A stretch of DNA of 64,000 nucleotides from Solwaraspora sp. WMMD1047 (GCF_029626155.1 NZ_JARUBL010000001.1:1302001-1366000), one strand, 5' to 3'; shown: positions 25,776 through 36,262, counted from the first letter of the stretch. Notes: generated by a model from the sequence alone, not told the origin. Numbers and translations: made by a program.

Positions 25776-26738
25776 GTGCAGTTCAATGGCGACGAGGAGT
25801 CCGGCATCGACCGCGAAAAGGCCGGCATCGACCGCGAAGAGATCGTTTCTGGTGTGACGGAGATCCTTCCCGGTGAGGCAAGGATCAGCGTAATCATGCC
25901 GGCTTTCAATGAAGGTGTCGGCATTGGCGACACCTTGCGCGCGATGACCGAATCACCGCTTTTCGGGACAGACCTGCAGGTCATCGTGGCTGCCAACGGC
26001 TGCACGGACGACACCGTCCAGATCGCGCGCTCCTTCGGCGTACAGGTGGTCGAGGTGGCCGAGGCGTCGAAGCCGGCGGCGTTGAACGCCGCCGACCCAA
26101 TCGCCACGGGATCGGTGCTGATCTATCAAGATGCCGACAGTCGGGTCGACGCGGGGGTGCTGCGGCGGCTGGCGGCCGCCGTGGAGCGGCCCGGGGTGGA
26201 GGCCGCTGTTCCGCATCCTGAGATCGACGTCAGCGGGAGCGGTTGGCCGGTGCGGGCCTTCTACGCGATAAACGCGCGGCTGCCGGTGTTCCGTGGCCGG
26301 CTCTTCGGCCGGGGTGTGATCGCCATCTCGCGCACCGCGCGGCAGCGGTTCGACCGCTTCCCCGACATCACCGCCGACGACATGTTCCTCGATGCGGTGG
26401 TGGCCGCCGACGAGAAGGTCGAGATCGACGACCCGGTCCGGGTGCGGGCGCCCCGGCGGCTCGACGACCTGATCCGGCGGGTCGCCCGGTCCCGCGACGG
26501 CAACGACGAGTTCTGGCGCTTCGTGGCGGCCACCCCACCCGGCTACGACCTGCCGGCCGACCCGGTGCCCGGACCCAGCGCCTGGTCCTGGCTGCGGGAC
26601 GTCTTGCTGCGGGCGCCGTGGTTGTTGCCGGCCGCGGTCTGCTACGTCGCGGTGGTGCTGCTCGCCGAGCGTCGGCGCCGGGCCCCGGACTGGAACGTCC
26701 GGTCCGGCTGGGGTCGGTCCGCGCCCTCCGAAGCGTAG
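25776..26738 (+). CDS. Glycosyltransferase family 2
   Basis: 320 residues. An N-terminal extension with two DREK/DREE repeats precedes the GT-A core: ISVIMPAFNEGVGIGDTLRAM, VIVAANGCTDDTVQIARS, then IYQDADSRVD with the metal-binding motif. Later FPDITADDMFLDAVV supplies the acceptor-binding ED-like motif. One membrane helix lies near the C terminus (about 282-300, WLLPAAVCYVAVVLLAE), so it works at the membrane face. It is divergent from the WecG-type gene. The GTG start is preceded only by a weak ribosome site. Confidence 0.88.
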   Translation: MQFNGDEESGIDREKAGIDREEIVSGVTEILPGEARISVIMPAFNEGVGIGDTLRAMTESPLFGTDLQVIVAANGCTDDTVQIARSFGVQVVEVAEASKPAALNAADPIATGSVLIYQDADSRVDAGVLRRLAAAVERPGVEAAVPHPEIDVSGSGWPVRAFYAINARLPVFRGRLFGRGVIAISRTARQRFDRFPDITADDMFLDAVVAADEKVEIDDPVRVRAPRRLDDLIRRVARSRDGNDEFWRFVAATPPGYDLPADPVPGPSAWSWLRDVLLRAPWLLPAAVCYVAVVLLAERRRRAPDWNVRSGWGRSAPSEA

Positions 26739-27159
26739 TCCCGCCGTCGATATTCGCGGTTCACGATCAATTCTTCCGGTGCTTTTGTGCCATGTCCGAT
26801 CTCGACCCTTTGTGGTCCGGGACGGCTGAATTGCACACTGCGGTGCCCGCGGCGTTTGGTCCGTTCCGATCTGATTGCTACGCTTGAGGCACTGGTCGGC
26901 GATGTCGCCAACACCTCACCCGAACCGCACTTTTGTCGAATCTCTTTCACCTCTCGGGCACGGAAGTCGGCGAACTCCGGCACTGCCTTACGAGTCTCTT
27001 AAGTATCTTGGGGACCATTGTTCTCTGCGGTACCGTCAGCCGCGGCGAGTGGCACGTAGTGACTGTTTCGTGCCAACGCATCCGAACTGGGGAGGTTCCA
27101 CCCCGTCTTCATTGTCGGGGTGGGTTAGCAGGCACCTGACGCTGAAGGGTCAGAAACTC
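26739..27159. other. 421-base non-coding leader upstream of the DUF4082 glycosidase-like gene
   Basis: Noticeably less GC-rich than its surroundings. The downstream frame stays open back to 26875, but that part has poor codon bias and no export signal, so it is taken as leader. A hairpin (CCACCCCG 27098-27105 with CGGGGTGG 27116-27123) lies 37 bases before the chosen GTG. No known riboswitch was recognised. Confidence 0.45.
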
Positions 27160-29151
27160 GTGGATAGCCAGCAATCTCCCAAGAGACACCCATCCCGACG
27201 AAACTCATTGTCCGATTCGCCGCCGGCAGCATCCCGCCCCCGCTGGTGGCACGGTTCCCACCGGCGCTACGGCCCCCGGCGGGGTCGGCTCGTCTTCGTC
27301 GTCTCGACCGCGGTGAGCCTGCTGGCCGGAACCGCTGTGGTGACGGCGTTCGCCGACGGCGCCTCGGCGGACACCTATTCGTTCTTCGCCGACACCGACG
27401 TCTCCCGGGTGACGACCGATCCGGATACCAGCCCCGTCGAGCTCGGACTGCGCTTCGAGGCGGACGGACCGGGCTCGCTGACCGCGGTCCGGTTCCTCAA
27501 GGCCCGCGGTGACCGGGGCAGCCATCCCGTCACGGTCTGGTCCGGCGACGGTCGCCGGCTGGCGAGCGGCACGTCGAGTGGTGAGTCGCAGTCCGGCTGG
27601 CAGCAGGTCGAACTGGCCGAGCCGGTCCGGATCGAGGCCGGTCAGCAGTACGTCGTCTCGTACCACACCAGCCGCTACCGGGTGGCCGAGAACTTCTTCA
27701 CCCGGCGGCCGGTCACGGCGGGACCGCTCAGCACGGTGGGCGCCGCCGGGGTCTACGCGTACGGCGGTGGCGGGTTCCCGACCGAGGTCTACCGGGCCAG
27801 CAACTACTGGGTGGACGTCGTCTTCAAGCCGGCGGCCGACGAGCCCACCGCGCCACCGACCACGCCACCGGCCGGTACGCCAAGCGCCACCCCCGGCGCG
27901 TCGCCCACCGCGTCGCCGACCCCCGCGCCGACGGCAACCTCGGGCCGTCCCGTTTCGCTGCCGCTGCCCCGGGTGCCCTGGGAGGGCGGGCCGTCGTACT
28001 ACCGCGCGTTCCCGGCGGCCCAGCGGTCGGGCTGGACCGATCCGTCCTTCTTCCCGATCGGCGTCTGGTACGAATCAGTGCTCAGCCAGGAGGATGTCGA
28101 CCGGGACAAGGCGGTCGGACTCAACACCTACGTGATGTTGACCGACAACTCCCAGGTCGAGATCATCCGGCGGAACGGCATGTCCGCCATCATTCCGCAG
28201 CCCTTCAAGAACCGCGGCGACGAGAGTGTCGGCTGGATCCTCGGCGACGAGGCGGACATGTGGGGCGGCCCCGGAAACGGCACCTGGACCGGCAACTACC
28301 CCGGACAGGGGCCGATCTGCACCAACACCCGCGAGGGTTGCGGCCTGGACGTGATGCGGCGCGAGGCGGCCTCGATACCGGCGGGCGAGACCGGCCTGCG
28401 GTACGCGAACTACGGCAAGGGCGTGATGTTCTGGCAGTCGGACGACGACGCGGGCAAGTTCGTCAACGGGTTCAGTTCGGTCGTCTCCAACGACATCTAC
28501 TGGTACACCGACCCGCACGTCTGCTCCGCGCCGGCCGAGGGCCCGTCGCGGGGCGTGACGAGCCGGAACTGCCGGCGAGCCGCCAACTACGGGCTGACCA
28601 TGGAGCGGATGCGCGAGCTCGACGCCATGGACGGCAAGCGTCAGCCGGTGTGGGCCTTCATCGAGGTGGGGCACCCGTTCACCGAGGATGACGCGCCGAC
28701 GATCAACGGCAACCAGATCGCCGGTGCGGTGATGAGCTCGCTGATCCACGAGGCCCGCGGCATCCAGTACTTCAACCACAACTTCGGCGGCCCGTGCATC
28801 TCCCAGCACGTGCTGCGGGACCGGTGCGGAGAGGCCATCCGGCCGGCGGTCACCGAGCTCAACAAGCGGATCGCCGCGCTGGCGCCGGTGCTGAACACCC
28901 AGTCCTACGCATGGGAGTTCAACGCCGGACTGGACACCATGCTCAAGGCGTGGGACGGGTCGTTCTACGTCTTCGCCATGCTGGGGTCGAAGACCGCGAC
29001 CGGTTCGCACCGGCTGACCCTGCCGGCGGAGTTGGCCGGCAGCCGGGCCGAGGTGCTCTTCGAGAACCGGACGGTACCGATCTCCGGCGGCGCGATTCAG
29101 GACAACTTTGCGGCAGAATACACATACCACATCTACAAGATCACTCCGTAA
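27160..29151 (+). CDS. Secreted DUF4082 plus TIM-barrel glycosidase-like protein
   Basis: 663 residues from the GTG at 27160. A long basic N-region is followed by a signal sequence (about 44-70, ending DGASA-D). Then come one DUF4082 beta-sandwich (about 72-224), a Pro/Thr/Ala linker (225-270) and a 385-residue domain with the look of a retaining glycosidase barrel. DPSFFPIGVWYES begins the barrel. WILGDEADMW (E364 and neighbours) and WAFIEVGHPF (E502) are the likely acid/base and nucleophile positions (inference). The same domain recurs in the gene at 41548. I do not know a characterised member. Polysaccharide trimming or binding outside the cell is likely from context. A strong terminator follows. 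Confidence 0.8.
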   Translation: MDSQQSPKRHPSRRNSLSDSPPAASRPRWWHGSHRRYGPRRGRLVFVVSTAVSLLAGTAVVTAFADGASADTYSFFADTDVSRVTTDPDTSPVELGLRFEADGPGSLTAVRFLKARGDRGSHPVTVWSGDGRRLASGTSSGESQSGWQQVELAEPVRIEAGQQYVVSYHTSRYRVAENFFTRRPVTAGPLSTVGAAGVYAYGGGGFPTEVYRASNYWVDVVFKPAADEPTAPPTTPPAGTPSATPGASPTASPTPAPTATSGRPVSLPLPRVPWEGGPSYYRAFPAAQRSGWTDPSFFPIGVWYESVLSQEDVDRDKAVGLNTYVMLTDNSQVEIIRRNGMSAIIPQPFKNRGDESVGWILGDEADMWGGPGNGTWTGNYPGQGPICTNTREGCGLDVMRREAASIPAGETGLRYANYGKGVMFWQSDDDAGKFVNGFSSVVSNDIYWYTDPHVCSAPAEGPSRGVTSRNCRRAANYGLTMERMRELDAMDGKRQPVWAFIEVGHPFTEDDAPTINGNQIAGAVMSSLIHEARGIQYFNHNFGGPCISQHVLRDRCGEAIRPAVTELNKRIAALAPVLNTQSYAWEFNAGLDTMLKAWDGSFYVFAMLGSKTATGSHRLTLPAELAGSRAEVLFENRTVPISGGAIQDNFAAEYTYHIYKITP

Positions 29152-29601
29152 CGGATTGGTTGATCGGGTCGGATTCGCGGGCCGAATGGACGTTGGTCGA
29201 CGTCCATTCGGCCCGCGCCGTTGCCGTACGCCTTGCCTGCGGCGCTGCCCGGCCGGGCCGACCCTGCCGGTGAGCCGACCGCCGCGGCGTCGTTGACCGC
29301 CCCTCGCGCCGGCCGACACGCCTCTGGCCTGCGCGGATCGGGCTCCGGAGCGCTCAGGTGCGGCCGGGCCGGTGAAGTGGTCGCCCGGCCCAGCGGGTCA
29401 ACGGGAGAAGAGGCCGGGGTGCCGGGCCGCTGTCCGGAGACCGTCGGCGGACTTGCGGGGGAGGGTTCCTCGACTGGACACTGGTCGCAACTCTGGCGGG
29501 CTGGCGACAGCCTGGCCGGCTTCCTGTTGCCGCTCCGCGTTTTCGCCGCTCAGTAGTATGGGCGACGCGACCTGACTCCGCCGCCCCGAGAGAGGACAGC
29601 A
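29152..29601. other. 450-base intergenic region
   Basis: Contains the hairpin at 29176-29217 and then the promoter region of the Wzz-like gene. Short frames here lack ribosome sites and were rejected. No other element was recognised. Confidence 0.45.
29176..29217 (+). terminator. Perfect 18-bp hairpin after the glycosidase-like gene
   Basis: The 18-base arm 29176-29193 (core GCGGGCCGAATGGACGT) pairs exactly with 29200-29217, with a 6-base loop. It lies 24 bases after the stop and isolates this gene from the Wzz-Wzy operon. Confidence 0.85.
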
Positions 29602-30804
29602 GTGGACTTTTGGGATCTTACCAAGCTGCTGTTTCGGCGCTGGTATATCGCAGTGCCACTGCTGCTGCTCTCCGTCGGAGCCGCGGCGTGGACCGGTGTC
29701 TCGGTCCAGCCGGACTATATCTCGACCTCCTACGTTCAGTTGATCCCTCCCACGAGTGTCGAAGAGTCGGTCGAGGAGGGCGCGGAGGCGACCCGCGGGC
29801 CGCGCAACCCGTGGCTGGAGCTGGGCCTCGGTTCGCTGAGCCGGGCGGCCGCCCTGACCGTGCAGGACCAGGCGGTGCTCAAGCAGCTGGATGCCGAGGG
29901 GTTCAGCGAAAATGTGATCATCACGCGGGACGACCAGCAGCCGATCATGACCATCGAGGTGATCGCGGACAGCAAGGAGCAGGCGACCGAGACCTCCGAG
30001 GAGATCATCCGGCGGCTCTCCGCGAGCATGGACGCGTTGCAGGCCGACTACGGGGCGAACGAGGAGAGCTTCATCACCGCCCGGCGCCTGGACCGTGGCG
30101 ACAACATCGAGGTGGCCAACTCCAAGGTGAAGCGGGCGATGGTCGCGGTGGGCGGGGTCGGGGTCCTGCTCAGCGCCGCGCTCACCATCGGAATCGACGG
30201 GCTGCTGCGGCGGCGGCGGGTCAAGCCGGCCGCCGACCCCGCCGGCCCGACCGGCACGCCGCGGGAGTCCGAGGGGGTCAGCCTGCTGGACCAGCGGCGG
30301 GCGCGACCGCAACCCAGCGGCGCCGCCCAGGTCCAGCCCCTCAACTCCGGTCACGTCAACTCGGGCTACCTCAGCCCCGGTCCCGCCCAGTCCGGTAGCT
30401 CCGGGTCCGCGCAACCCGTCAACGGCGGTCGGGCCCAGTCCGGCAACGGCGGGCGGGCCCAGCCGGTCAACGGCGGCTCGCCCGCCCCGTCCGCGGGAAC
30501 CGCAGCCGGGGCCGCCGGTCAGTCCGCGGGAACGGCCGGCCAGCCCGCCGGCCAGTCGGAGTCCGGCGCGCGCTGGAGCGGGATGCCGGCGCCGGGCGCC
30601 TGGCCGCCGCCACCGTCCGGGTCCGGCGTACCGGTGACACCCGGCCCCGGCCGGGGTGAGCCCGACTCGGACATCGAGAAGACGGCCGTCATCGGCGTGG
30701 TGCCGCCCGATGACGCGACGATCATCCTGCCGACCCCGAGGGGCAACGCCGACCCGCGCGCCTCGGCACCCGAGCAGCCCGAGAACGGGAGCAGGATCAG
30801 GTGA
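29602..30804 (+). CDS. Wzz-like polysaccharide chain-length protein
   Basis: 400 residues with the Wzz topology: a cytoplasmic N terminus (DFWDLTKLLFRRWY), membrane helix 1 (about 15-34), an extracellular coiled region with TSYVQLIPPTS and long helices, and membrane helix 2 (about 177-195). No Walker motifs are present, so this is the regulator half without its own kinase. The C-terminal 190 residues are a Gly/Pro/Ser/Gln-rich cytoplasmic tail with NGGRAQ-type repeats, unusual in length. It probably sets polymer length together with the Wzy-like protein, whose start overlaps its stop (GTGA). Confidence 0.88.
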   Translation: MDFWDLTKLLFRRWYIAVPLLLLSVGAAAWTGVSVQPDYISTSYVQLIPPTSVEESVEEGAEATRGPRNPWLELGLGSLSRAAALTVQDQAVLKQLDAEGFSENVIITRDDQQPIMTIEVIADSKEQATETSEEIIRRLSASMDALQADYGANEESFITARRLDRGDNIEVANSKVKRAMVAVGGVGVLLSAALTIGIDGLLRRRRVKPAADPAGPTGTPRESEGVSLLDQRRARPQPSGAAQVQPLNSGHVNSGYLSPGPAQSGSSGSAQPVNGGRAQSGNGGRAQPVNGGSPAPSAGTAAGAAGQSAGTAGQPAGQSESGARWSGMPAPGAWPPPPSGSGVPVTPGPGRGEPDSDIEKTAVIGVVPPDDATIILPTPRGNADPRASAPEQPENGSRIR

Positions 30805-32216
30805 TCCCGTCCGGGCTGCACCCGGCGGACCTCGAACCCTCCTGGGTCGGTGCGCGGACCTACGTGACCCGGCGCAGACTGACTTTGCTCGATGCGCCAA
30901 CCATGTTGTCGCTCATGATCTGCCTGCTCACCCTCCTGCCGGCGCACCTGATCGTGCCGGGAATGACGGACCTGGCCCGGCCGGCGTTGATCGTGGCGCT
31001 GCTGATGTGGTTCTGGTGGATGACCGCGCGGCTCAACTCCCGGCTGGTACTCACCGGTCCGCAGCCGATGCGCTGGGCCGTACTGGCCTTCCTCCTGTCG
31101 ATGCTGCTCTCGTACGCCATCGGTTTCATGCGTGGGCTCACCACCATGGAGATGAACTCCGCGGACCGCTGGATGCTCACCGCCGCCACCATCGCCGGGG
31201 TCATCCTGTTGACCGCCGACGGAATGCCGAACTGGCAACGGCTGGAGGGCGTGCTCCGGGTATTCGTCTACTGCTGTGCCTTCGTCGCGGTGATCGGGCT
31301 GATCCAGGCGTTTCTCTACCTCGACCTCACCCAGTACATGCGGGTGCCCGGCCTGGAGATGAAGGGCTGGATCGTCGGCCTGGAGGTCCGGGGTGGCGGG
31401 GTCCGGGTCCCCAGCACCACCTTCCATTACATCGAGTTCAGCGTTTTGATGGCCACCGCGCTGCCGTTCGCCATCCACTTCGCCAGGTTCGCCGCCAGCT
31501 CCCTGGGCCGCCAGATCTTCGCCATCTCCGCCTTCCTGATCGCGGCCGCGATTCCGGCGACCATGTCCCGGACCGGATTCCTCTCCCTCGCCATCGTGCT
31601 GCTGATTCTGATGCCGACGTGGGGGTGGCGACTCCGCTACAACATGATGGCGATCGGCGGCGCATTGCTGGCCGGCATGGTGGTGGCGAAACCAGCTCTG
31701 GTGAGCACCATTTCGACGATGTTTCTCGGTGCCAGTTCCGATCCGAGCATCACTTCTCGGACGGAGCGGTACGAAATGGTCGGCTACTATTTCAGTCAGC
31801 GTCCCTGGTTTGGTCGCGGTACCGGAACGTGGGTTTCTCCGCAATATCAGTATCTCGACAACCAGTGGTTCGCCTTCGCCCTCACGAATGGTCTGGTCGG
31901 CGTTGCGGTCCTCGCCGGGCTTCATCTGACAGCCCTCAGTCTGGCGCTGATCGCCCGTCGGCGGGTCGCCGGCGAGCGCGAGCGGCACCTCTGCACGATC
32001 CTCATCGCGGCGCAGGTCGTGGCCATCGTCGCCGGCTTCACGTTCGACTCGTTGAGCTTCAGCACCTACGCCACCGTGCTGTCATTCATGGTTGGTCTAT
32101 GTGGCGCAGTGTGGCGTCTTACTCACCCTGCCCTAACGGTTCGGACCTCAACACCTCGGTGGTTCGAAAGCGACCCGGCATCGTTTGACGACCGTTCACA
32201 GATGGTGCGCGGCTGA
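30801..32216 (+). CDS. Wzy-like O-antigen polymerase/ligase family membrane protein
   Basis: 471 residues with about twelve membrane helices. The family feature is a long extracytoplasmic loop before the last helices containing RTERYEMVGYYFSQRPWFGRGTGTW, the RxxxY...GxGxGxW signature of WaaL/Wzy proteins. It would join lipid-linked repeat units on the outer face of the membrane. GTG start overlaps the Wzz-like stop. Polymerase is preferred to ligase, because a Wzz and a Wzx partner are present and Gram-positives lack lipid A. Confidence 0.88.
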   Translation: MIPSGLHPADLEPSWVGARTYVTRRRLTLLDAPTMLSLMICLLTLLPAHLIVPGMTDLARPALIVALLMWFWWMTARLNSRLVLTGPQPMRWAVLAFLLSMLLSYAIGFMRGLTTMEMNSADRWMLTAATIAGVILLTADGMPNWQRLEGVLRVFVYCCAFVAVIGLIQAFLYLDLTQYMRVPGLEMKGWIVGLEVRGGGVRVPSTTFHYIEFSVLMATALPFAIHFARFAASSLGRQIFAISAFLIAAAIPATMSRTGFLSLAIVLLILMPTWGWRLRYNMMAIGGALLAGMVVAKPALVSTISTMFLGASSDPSITSRTERYEMVGYYFSQRPWFGRGTGTWVSPQYQYLDNQWFAFALTNGLVGVAVLAGLHLTALSLALIARRRVAGERERHLCTILIAAQVVAIVAGFTFDSLSFSTYATVLSFMVGLCGAVWRLTHPALTVRTSTPRWFESDPASFDDRSQMVRG

Positions 32217-32392
32217 CCACGACCCAACGGATCCCCGGCATGCCCGAAGGGTGGAGTCGGGTGTGGCCGGGACGCGCAGATGGGCGTATGTGTGCCCGAT
32301 CGTGAGCTGGACTCGCACTGGTAACGTCAGTGTTCTGGGGTTTGGGGAGACTCCTGGGCATTTCGCGTTGCGCGATCCTGGGAAGGATTTCA

Positions 32393-35300
32393 GTGAAGGC
32401 GTTCATCTCGCAATCCATCGATGGGCTAAGTGCGCGGCGAGGCAGCCTCGTCGCGGTTGCAGTGTTGCTGGGTACCCTGGCGATCGCCATGCCGGCCGCG
32501 TCCGCGGCAACCGACCCGTGCGTCACGCCGATCAACGTGATCGCCTGCGAGAACAGCAAGCCGGGCACCCCGAAGTCGGTGTGGGACGTCTGGGGCGTCG
32601 GCGACCCGTCCATCCAGGGCTTCGCCACCGAGATGAGCGTCGATGTCGGTGACCCGATCGGCTTCAAGGTGCTGACGGACGCCTCCGCGTACACCGTGAA
32701 GATCTACCGGCTGGGCTGGTACGACGGCGACGGCGCCCGGGAGTGGGCGACCCTCAACCCGGCCACCCCGCTGGCGGCCAACTCGGACGAGGACTGCGTG
32801 CACGCACCGGACACCCAGCTCTACGACTGCGGCGCCTGGCAGGTCGGCGCGACCTGGAACGTGCCGATGAACGCCGTCTCCGGCGTCTACATCGCCCGGC
32901 TGATCCGCTCCGACACCGGCGGCGACAGCCACATCCCGTTCGTCGTCCGCAACGACGCCAGCACCTCGAAGATGGTCTTCCAGACCTCCGACACCACCTG
33001 GCAGGCCTACAACACCTACGGCGGCGCGAGCTTCTATGAGGGCGCCCAGCCGGTCCTGCGTGCCTACAAGCTCAGCTACAACCGCCCGTTCGCGACCCGC
33101 ACGGTCGGCAACGGGCGGGACTACCTCTTCGCCAACGAGTACCCGATGATCCGCTTCCTGGAGCGCAACGGCTACGACGTCAGCTATATCAGCGGTCTGG
33201 ACTCGGACATCAGGGGCCAGTTGCTGCTCAACCACGAGATCTTCCTCTCCGTCGGGCACGACGAGTACTGGTCGGCCCAGCAGCGCACGAACGTCGAGGC
33301 GGCCCGCGACGCCGGTGTCCACCTCGCCTTCTTCACCGGCAACGAGGTCTACTGGAAGACCCGGTGGGAGTCGAGCGTCGACGGCACCGACACCGACAAC
33401 CGGACACTCGTCTGCTACAAGGAGACCTGGGCGAACGCGAAACTCGACGACGGGAACGCCTGGACCGGCGTCTGGCGGGACTCCCGGTTCCCGGGCGAGG
33501 AGGTGCTGGAGCCGGAGAACTCCCTGGTCGGAAACCTCTACATGGCGAACAACACCGACCTGGCCATGCAGGTCCCGGCGGAGCAGGGCAAGCTGCGGTT
33601 CTGGCGCAACACCCGGGTGGACGAACTCGCCGTGGGGCAGACCGCCACCCTCGCCCCGCACACCGTCGGCTACGAGTCCAACGAGGACCTCGACAACGGC
33701 TTCCGGCCGCCCGGCACCTTCCGGCTCTCCACCACCGTCGGACCCACGCCGGAGTACCTGGTCGGCTACGGGCCGACGGTCGAGGCCGGCGAGACCACCC
33801 ACCACATGACCCTGTACCGGGCGGCCAGCGGGGCACTGGTCTTCGGCGCCGGGACCATCCAGTGGGCCTGGGGTCTGGACGAGGTCCACGACGGGGGCTC
33901 CGGCGCCCCCGCCGACGAGGCCATCCAGCAGGCCACCGTCAACCTCTTCGCCGACATGGGGGTGGCGCCGACCACCCCGATGGGGTCGCTGATCGTCACC
34001 GGCGCCTCCACCGACGTGCTGTCGCCGACCGCCACCATCACCTCGCCGGTCGCCGACCAGTCCGCGACGCACGGTTCCCTGGTCACCGTGCAGGGGACCG
34101 CGACGGACGCCGGCGGCGGCGAGGTCGCCGGGGTGGAGATCTCCACCGACGACGGCGAGACCTGGCACCCGGCGACCACCGGCACCACGTCCTGGACGTA
34201 CGAGTTCCACACCAGCGACATCGCGGCGCACACGCTGCTGGCCCGCGCCGTCGACGACAGCGGGAACCTCGGCGCCGCCTCGGCCCCGGTCCAACTCGTC
34301 GTCACCGGCCCGTACAGCCTCTTCGGGCAGCGGGTGCCGAAGAACCCGGCCTACGTGGAAACCGTCGGTGGGGAGCCGCTGGATCCCCAGCCGACCGTCG
34401 AGCTCGGGGTCCGGTTCGAGCCGCAGATCGACGGCCTGATCACCGGCATCCGGTTCTACAAGGGACCGGGCAACGCCGGCGTGCACGTCGGCAAGCTCTG
34501 GTCCAACGGCGGCACCGAGCTGACCCGGGTGACCTTCGCCGGGGAGAGCGGCAGCGGCTGGCAGACCGCCAACTTCGCCACCCCGGTCCCGGTCTCCGCC
34601 GGAACGAGCTACGTGGCGTCGTACCTGGCCCCGCAGGGCAACTACGCCAGCGACGCGGCGTTCTTCAGCCAGGCCGACCACCAGTCCGGGCCGCTGGTGG
34701 CGCCCCGCTCCGAGCCGGCGGCGGGCAACGGACTCTTCCGCTACGGCGGCGGCTTCCCCAACCAGTCCTACGGCGGCGCCAACTACTACGTCGACGTGAA
34801 CTTCGTGACCGCCGAGAACGCGCCGCCCTCGGTCTCCGCCACCAGCCCGACCGCGAGTGCGTCGAACGTGCCGGTGGACGCCACCCCGGCGGCGGTCTTC
34901 TCCAAGGCGGTCGACGCCGCCACGATCGAGTTCGACCTGACCGACGGCGACGGCGTCGCGGTGCCGGGCACGGTCTCCTACGACGCTCCGACCCGGAAGG
35001 CCACCTTCACGCCGGCCGCGGAGTTGACGCAGATGACCACCTACACCGCCACGGTGACCGCCGAGGATCTCGGTGGCGATCCGATGGGCGCGCCGTACAG
35101 CTGGTTCTTCACCACCAGCTTCTCCGACGACGTGGTGACCCTCTTCGCGCCGGACGCGGCGCCGGTGGTCGCCTCCTCCGGGGAGAACGATCCGGTGGAG
35201 CTCGGTGTCCGGTTCGTCCCGGCGACGAACGGCGAGATCCTGGGGCTGCGCTTCTACGCCGGGCCGGGCAACGTCGGCAACCAGGTCGGCCGGCTCTGGC

Positions 35301-36238
35301 CGGCCGGTGGCGGCACGCCGCTGGCCGAGGTGACCTTCCCGGAGTCGAGCACCCCCGGTTGGCAGACCGCGGCGTTTCCGAACCCGGTGCCGGTGACCGC
35401 CGGTACCACCTATCTGATCTCGTACTACGCCCCGAACGGCAACTACGCCTTCGACTCCGGGTTCTTCGCCTCGTCGTGGACCCGGGGACCGTTGACCGCA
35501 CCGGCGGGGGACAACGGCGCCTACCGGTACGGGTCCGGCGGCGGATTCCCCGTGGACAGCTACCAGTCCGCCAACTACTGGGTCGACCCGCTGTTCCTGC
35601 CCGCCGGGGGAGTGGGTCAGGGACCGAGCCCCACCGCCGGTCCGACCCCGACCCCGAGCCCGGAGCCGAGCCCGACCCCGGGCCCGACCCCGACGCCGAC
35701 CCCTACCCCGACGCCCACGCCGACCCCGACGCCCACGCCGAGTCCGACCGGTACGCCGCTGCCCTCGGTGAGCATCTTCGGCGAGCAGGACGTGCCGCAG
35801 AGCGCCAACTGGGCGGACAACGACGCGGTCGAGGTGGGCGTCCGGTTCGAGACCGACGTGGCCGGTCTGGTGACCGGAGTCCGGTTCTACAAGGGACCGG
35901 AGAACACCGGGGTGCACCGGGGTTCGCTCTGGTCGGCGGCCGGGATCCGGCTGGCCACCGCGACGTTCGCCGACGAGACCGGTTCGGGCTGGCAGACGGT
36001 GACCTTCGACCAGCCGGTCCCGGTGCTCCCGAACACCACCTACGTCGCGTCGTACCACACCACCGTCGGGCGGTACGCGGTGACCGCGAACCAGTTCACC
36101 GACGGGCTGAACCGCGCACCGTTGCGCGTACTGGCCGGTGGTGGGGCATACCACTACGACCCGTACGGCTGGGTATTCCCCGGCCATTCCGCGAACCACA
36201 ATTACTGGGTTGATGTCGTGTTCACGCCTGATTCCTGA
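32393..36238 (+). CDS. Large secreted protein: N,N-dimethylformamidase-like domain with three DUF4082 modules
   Basis: 1281 residues. GTG 32393 is chosen for its AAGGA site five bases upstream; a GTG at 32330 would bury the signal peptide. Order: signal peptide (1-38, ending ASA-A), a domain like the C-terminal part of the dimethylformamidase large subunit (about 80-530, with [13 protein letters not shown]), an Ig-like domain (about 544-635), DUF4082 (641-807), a Big_5-like domain (812-908), DUF4082 (912-1073), a PTPTP linker (1076-1123) and DUF4082 (1125-1281). No amidase activity should be assumed; such domains occur in many exported proteins. Repeated modules and location between polymerase and transferases suggest a surface polysaccharide-binding or modifying protein (inference). 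Confidence 0.85.
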   Translation: MKAFISQSIDGLSARRGSLVAVAVLLGTLAIAMPAASAATDPCVTPINVIACENSKPGTPKSVWDVWGVGDPSIQGFATEMSVDVGDPIGFKVLTDASAYTVKIYRLGWYDGDGAREWATLNPATPLAANSDEDCVHAPDTQLYDCGAWQVGATWNVPMNAVSGVYIARLIRSDTGGDSHIPFVVRNDASTSKMVFQTSDTTWQAYNTYGGASFYEGAQPVLRAYKLSYNRPFATRTVGNGRDYLFANEYPMIRFLERNGYDVSYISGLDSDIRGQLLLNHEIFLSVGHDEYWSAQQRTNVEAARDAGVHLAFFTGNEVYWKTRWESSVDGTDTDNRTLVCYKETWANAKLDDGNAWTGVWRDSRFPGEEVLEPENSLVGNLYMANNTDLAMQVPAEQGKLRFWRNTRVDELAVGQTATLAPHTVGYESNEDLDNGFRPPGTFRLSTTVGPTPEYLVGYGPTVEAGETTHHMTLYRAASGALVFGAGTIQWAWGLDEVHDGGSGAPADEAIQQATVNLFADMGVAPTTPMGSLIVTGASTDVLSPTATITSPVADQSATHGSLVTVQGTATDAGGGEVAGVEISTDDGETWHPATTGTTSWTYEFHTSDIAAHTLLARAVDDSGNLGAASAPVQLVVTGPYSLFGQRVPKNPAYVETVGGEPLDPQPTVELGVRFEPQIDGLITGIRFYKGPGNAGVHVGKLWSNGGTELTRVTFAGESGSGWQTANFATPVPVSAGTSYVASYLAPQGNYASDAAFFSQADHQSGPLVAPRSEPAAGNGLFRYGGGFPNQSYGGANYYVDVNFVTAENAPPSVSATSPTASASNVPVDATPAAVFSKAVDAATIEFDLTDGDGVAVPGTVSYDAPTRKATFTPAAELTQMTTYTATVTAEDLGGDPMGAPYSWFFTTSFSDDVVTLFAPDAAPVVASSGENDPVELGVRFVPATNGEILGLRFYAGPGNVGNQVGRLWPAGGGTPLAEVTFPESSTPGWQTAAFPNPVPVTAGTTYLISYYAPNGNYAFDSGFFASSWTRGPLTAPAGDNGAYRYGSGGGFPVDSYQSANYWVDPLFLPAGGVGQGPSPTAGPTPTPSPEPSPTPGPTPTPTPTPTPTPTPTPTPSPTGTPLPSVSIFGEQDVPQSANWADNDAVEVGVRFETDVAGLVTGVRFYKGPENTGVHRGSLWSAAGIRLATATFADETGSGWQTVTFDQPVPVLPNTTYVASYHTTVGRYAVTANQFTDGLNRAPLRVLAGGGAYHYDPYGWVFPGHSANHNYWVDVVFTPDS
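35634..35757 (+). repeat. Pro-Thr linker repeat
   Basis: Short repeats of ccgaccccgacgcccacg type encode about 40 residues of alternating Pro and Thr between the second and third DUF4082 modules. It is slippage-prone and likely to vary in length. Confidence 0.8.
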
Positions 36239-36262
36239 CGGCGCTCCGGCTAGCCTGGTAAA

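Noticed and set aside
26875-27159. Upstream extension of the DUF4082 glycosidase-like gene by 95 codons
   Set aside because: The extension has poor codon bias and would place the export signal 140 residues into the protein. The GTG at 27160 gives a sensible exported protein.
32426-36199. A leftward 1257-codon frame opposite the large DUF4082 protein
   Set aside because: An antisense shadow of Val/Gly/Arg-rich composition with no domain or ribosome site.
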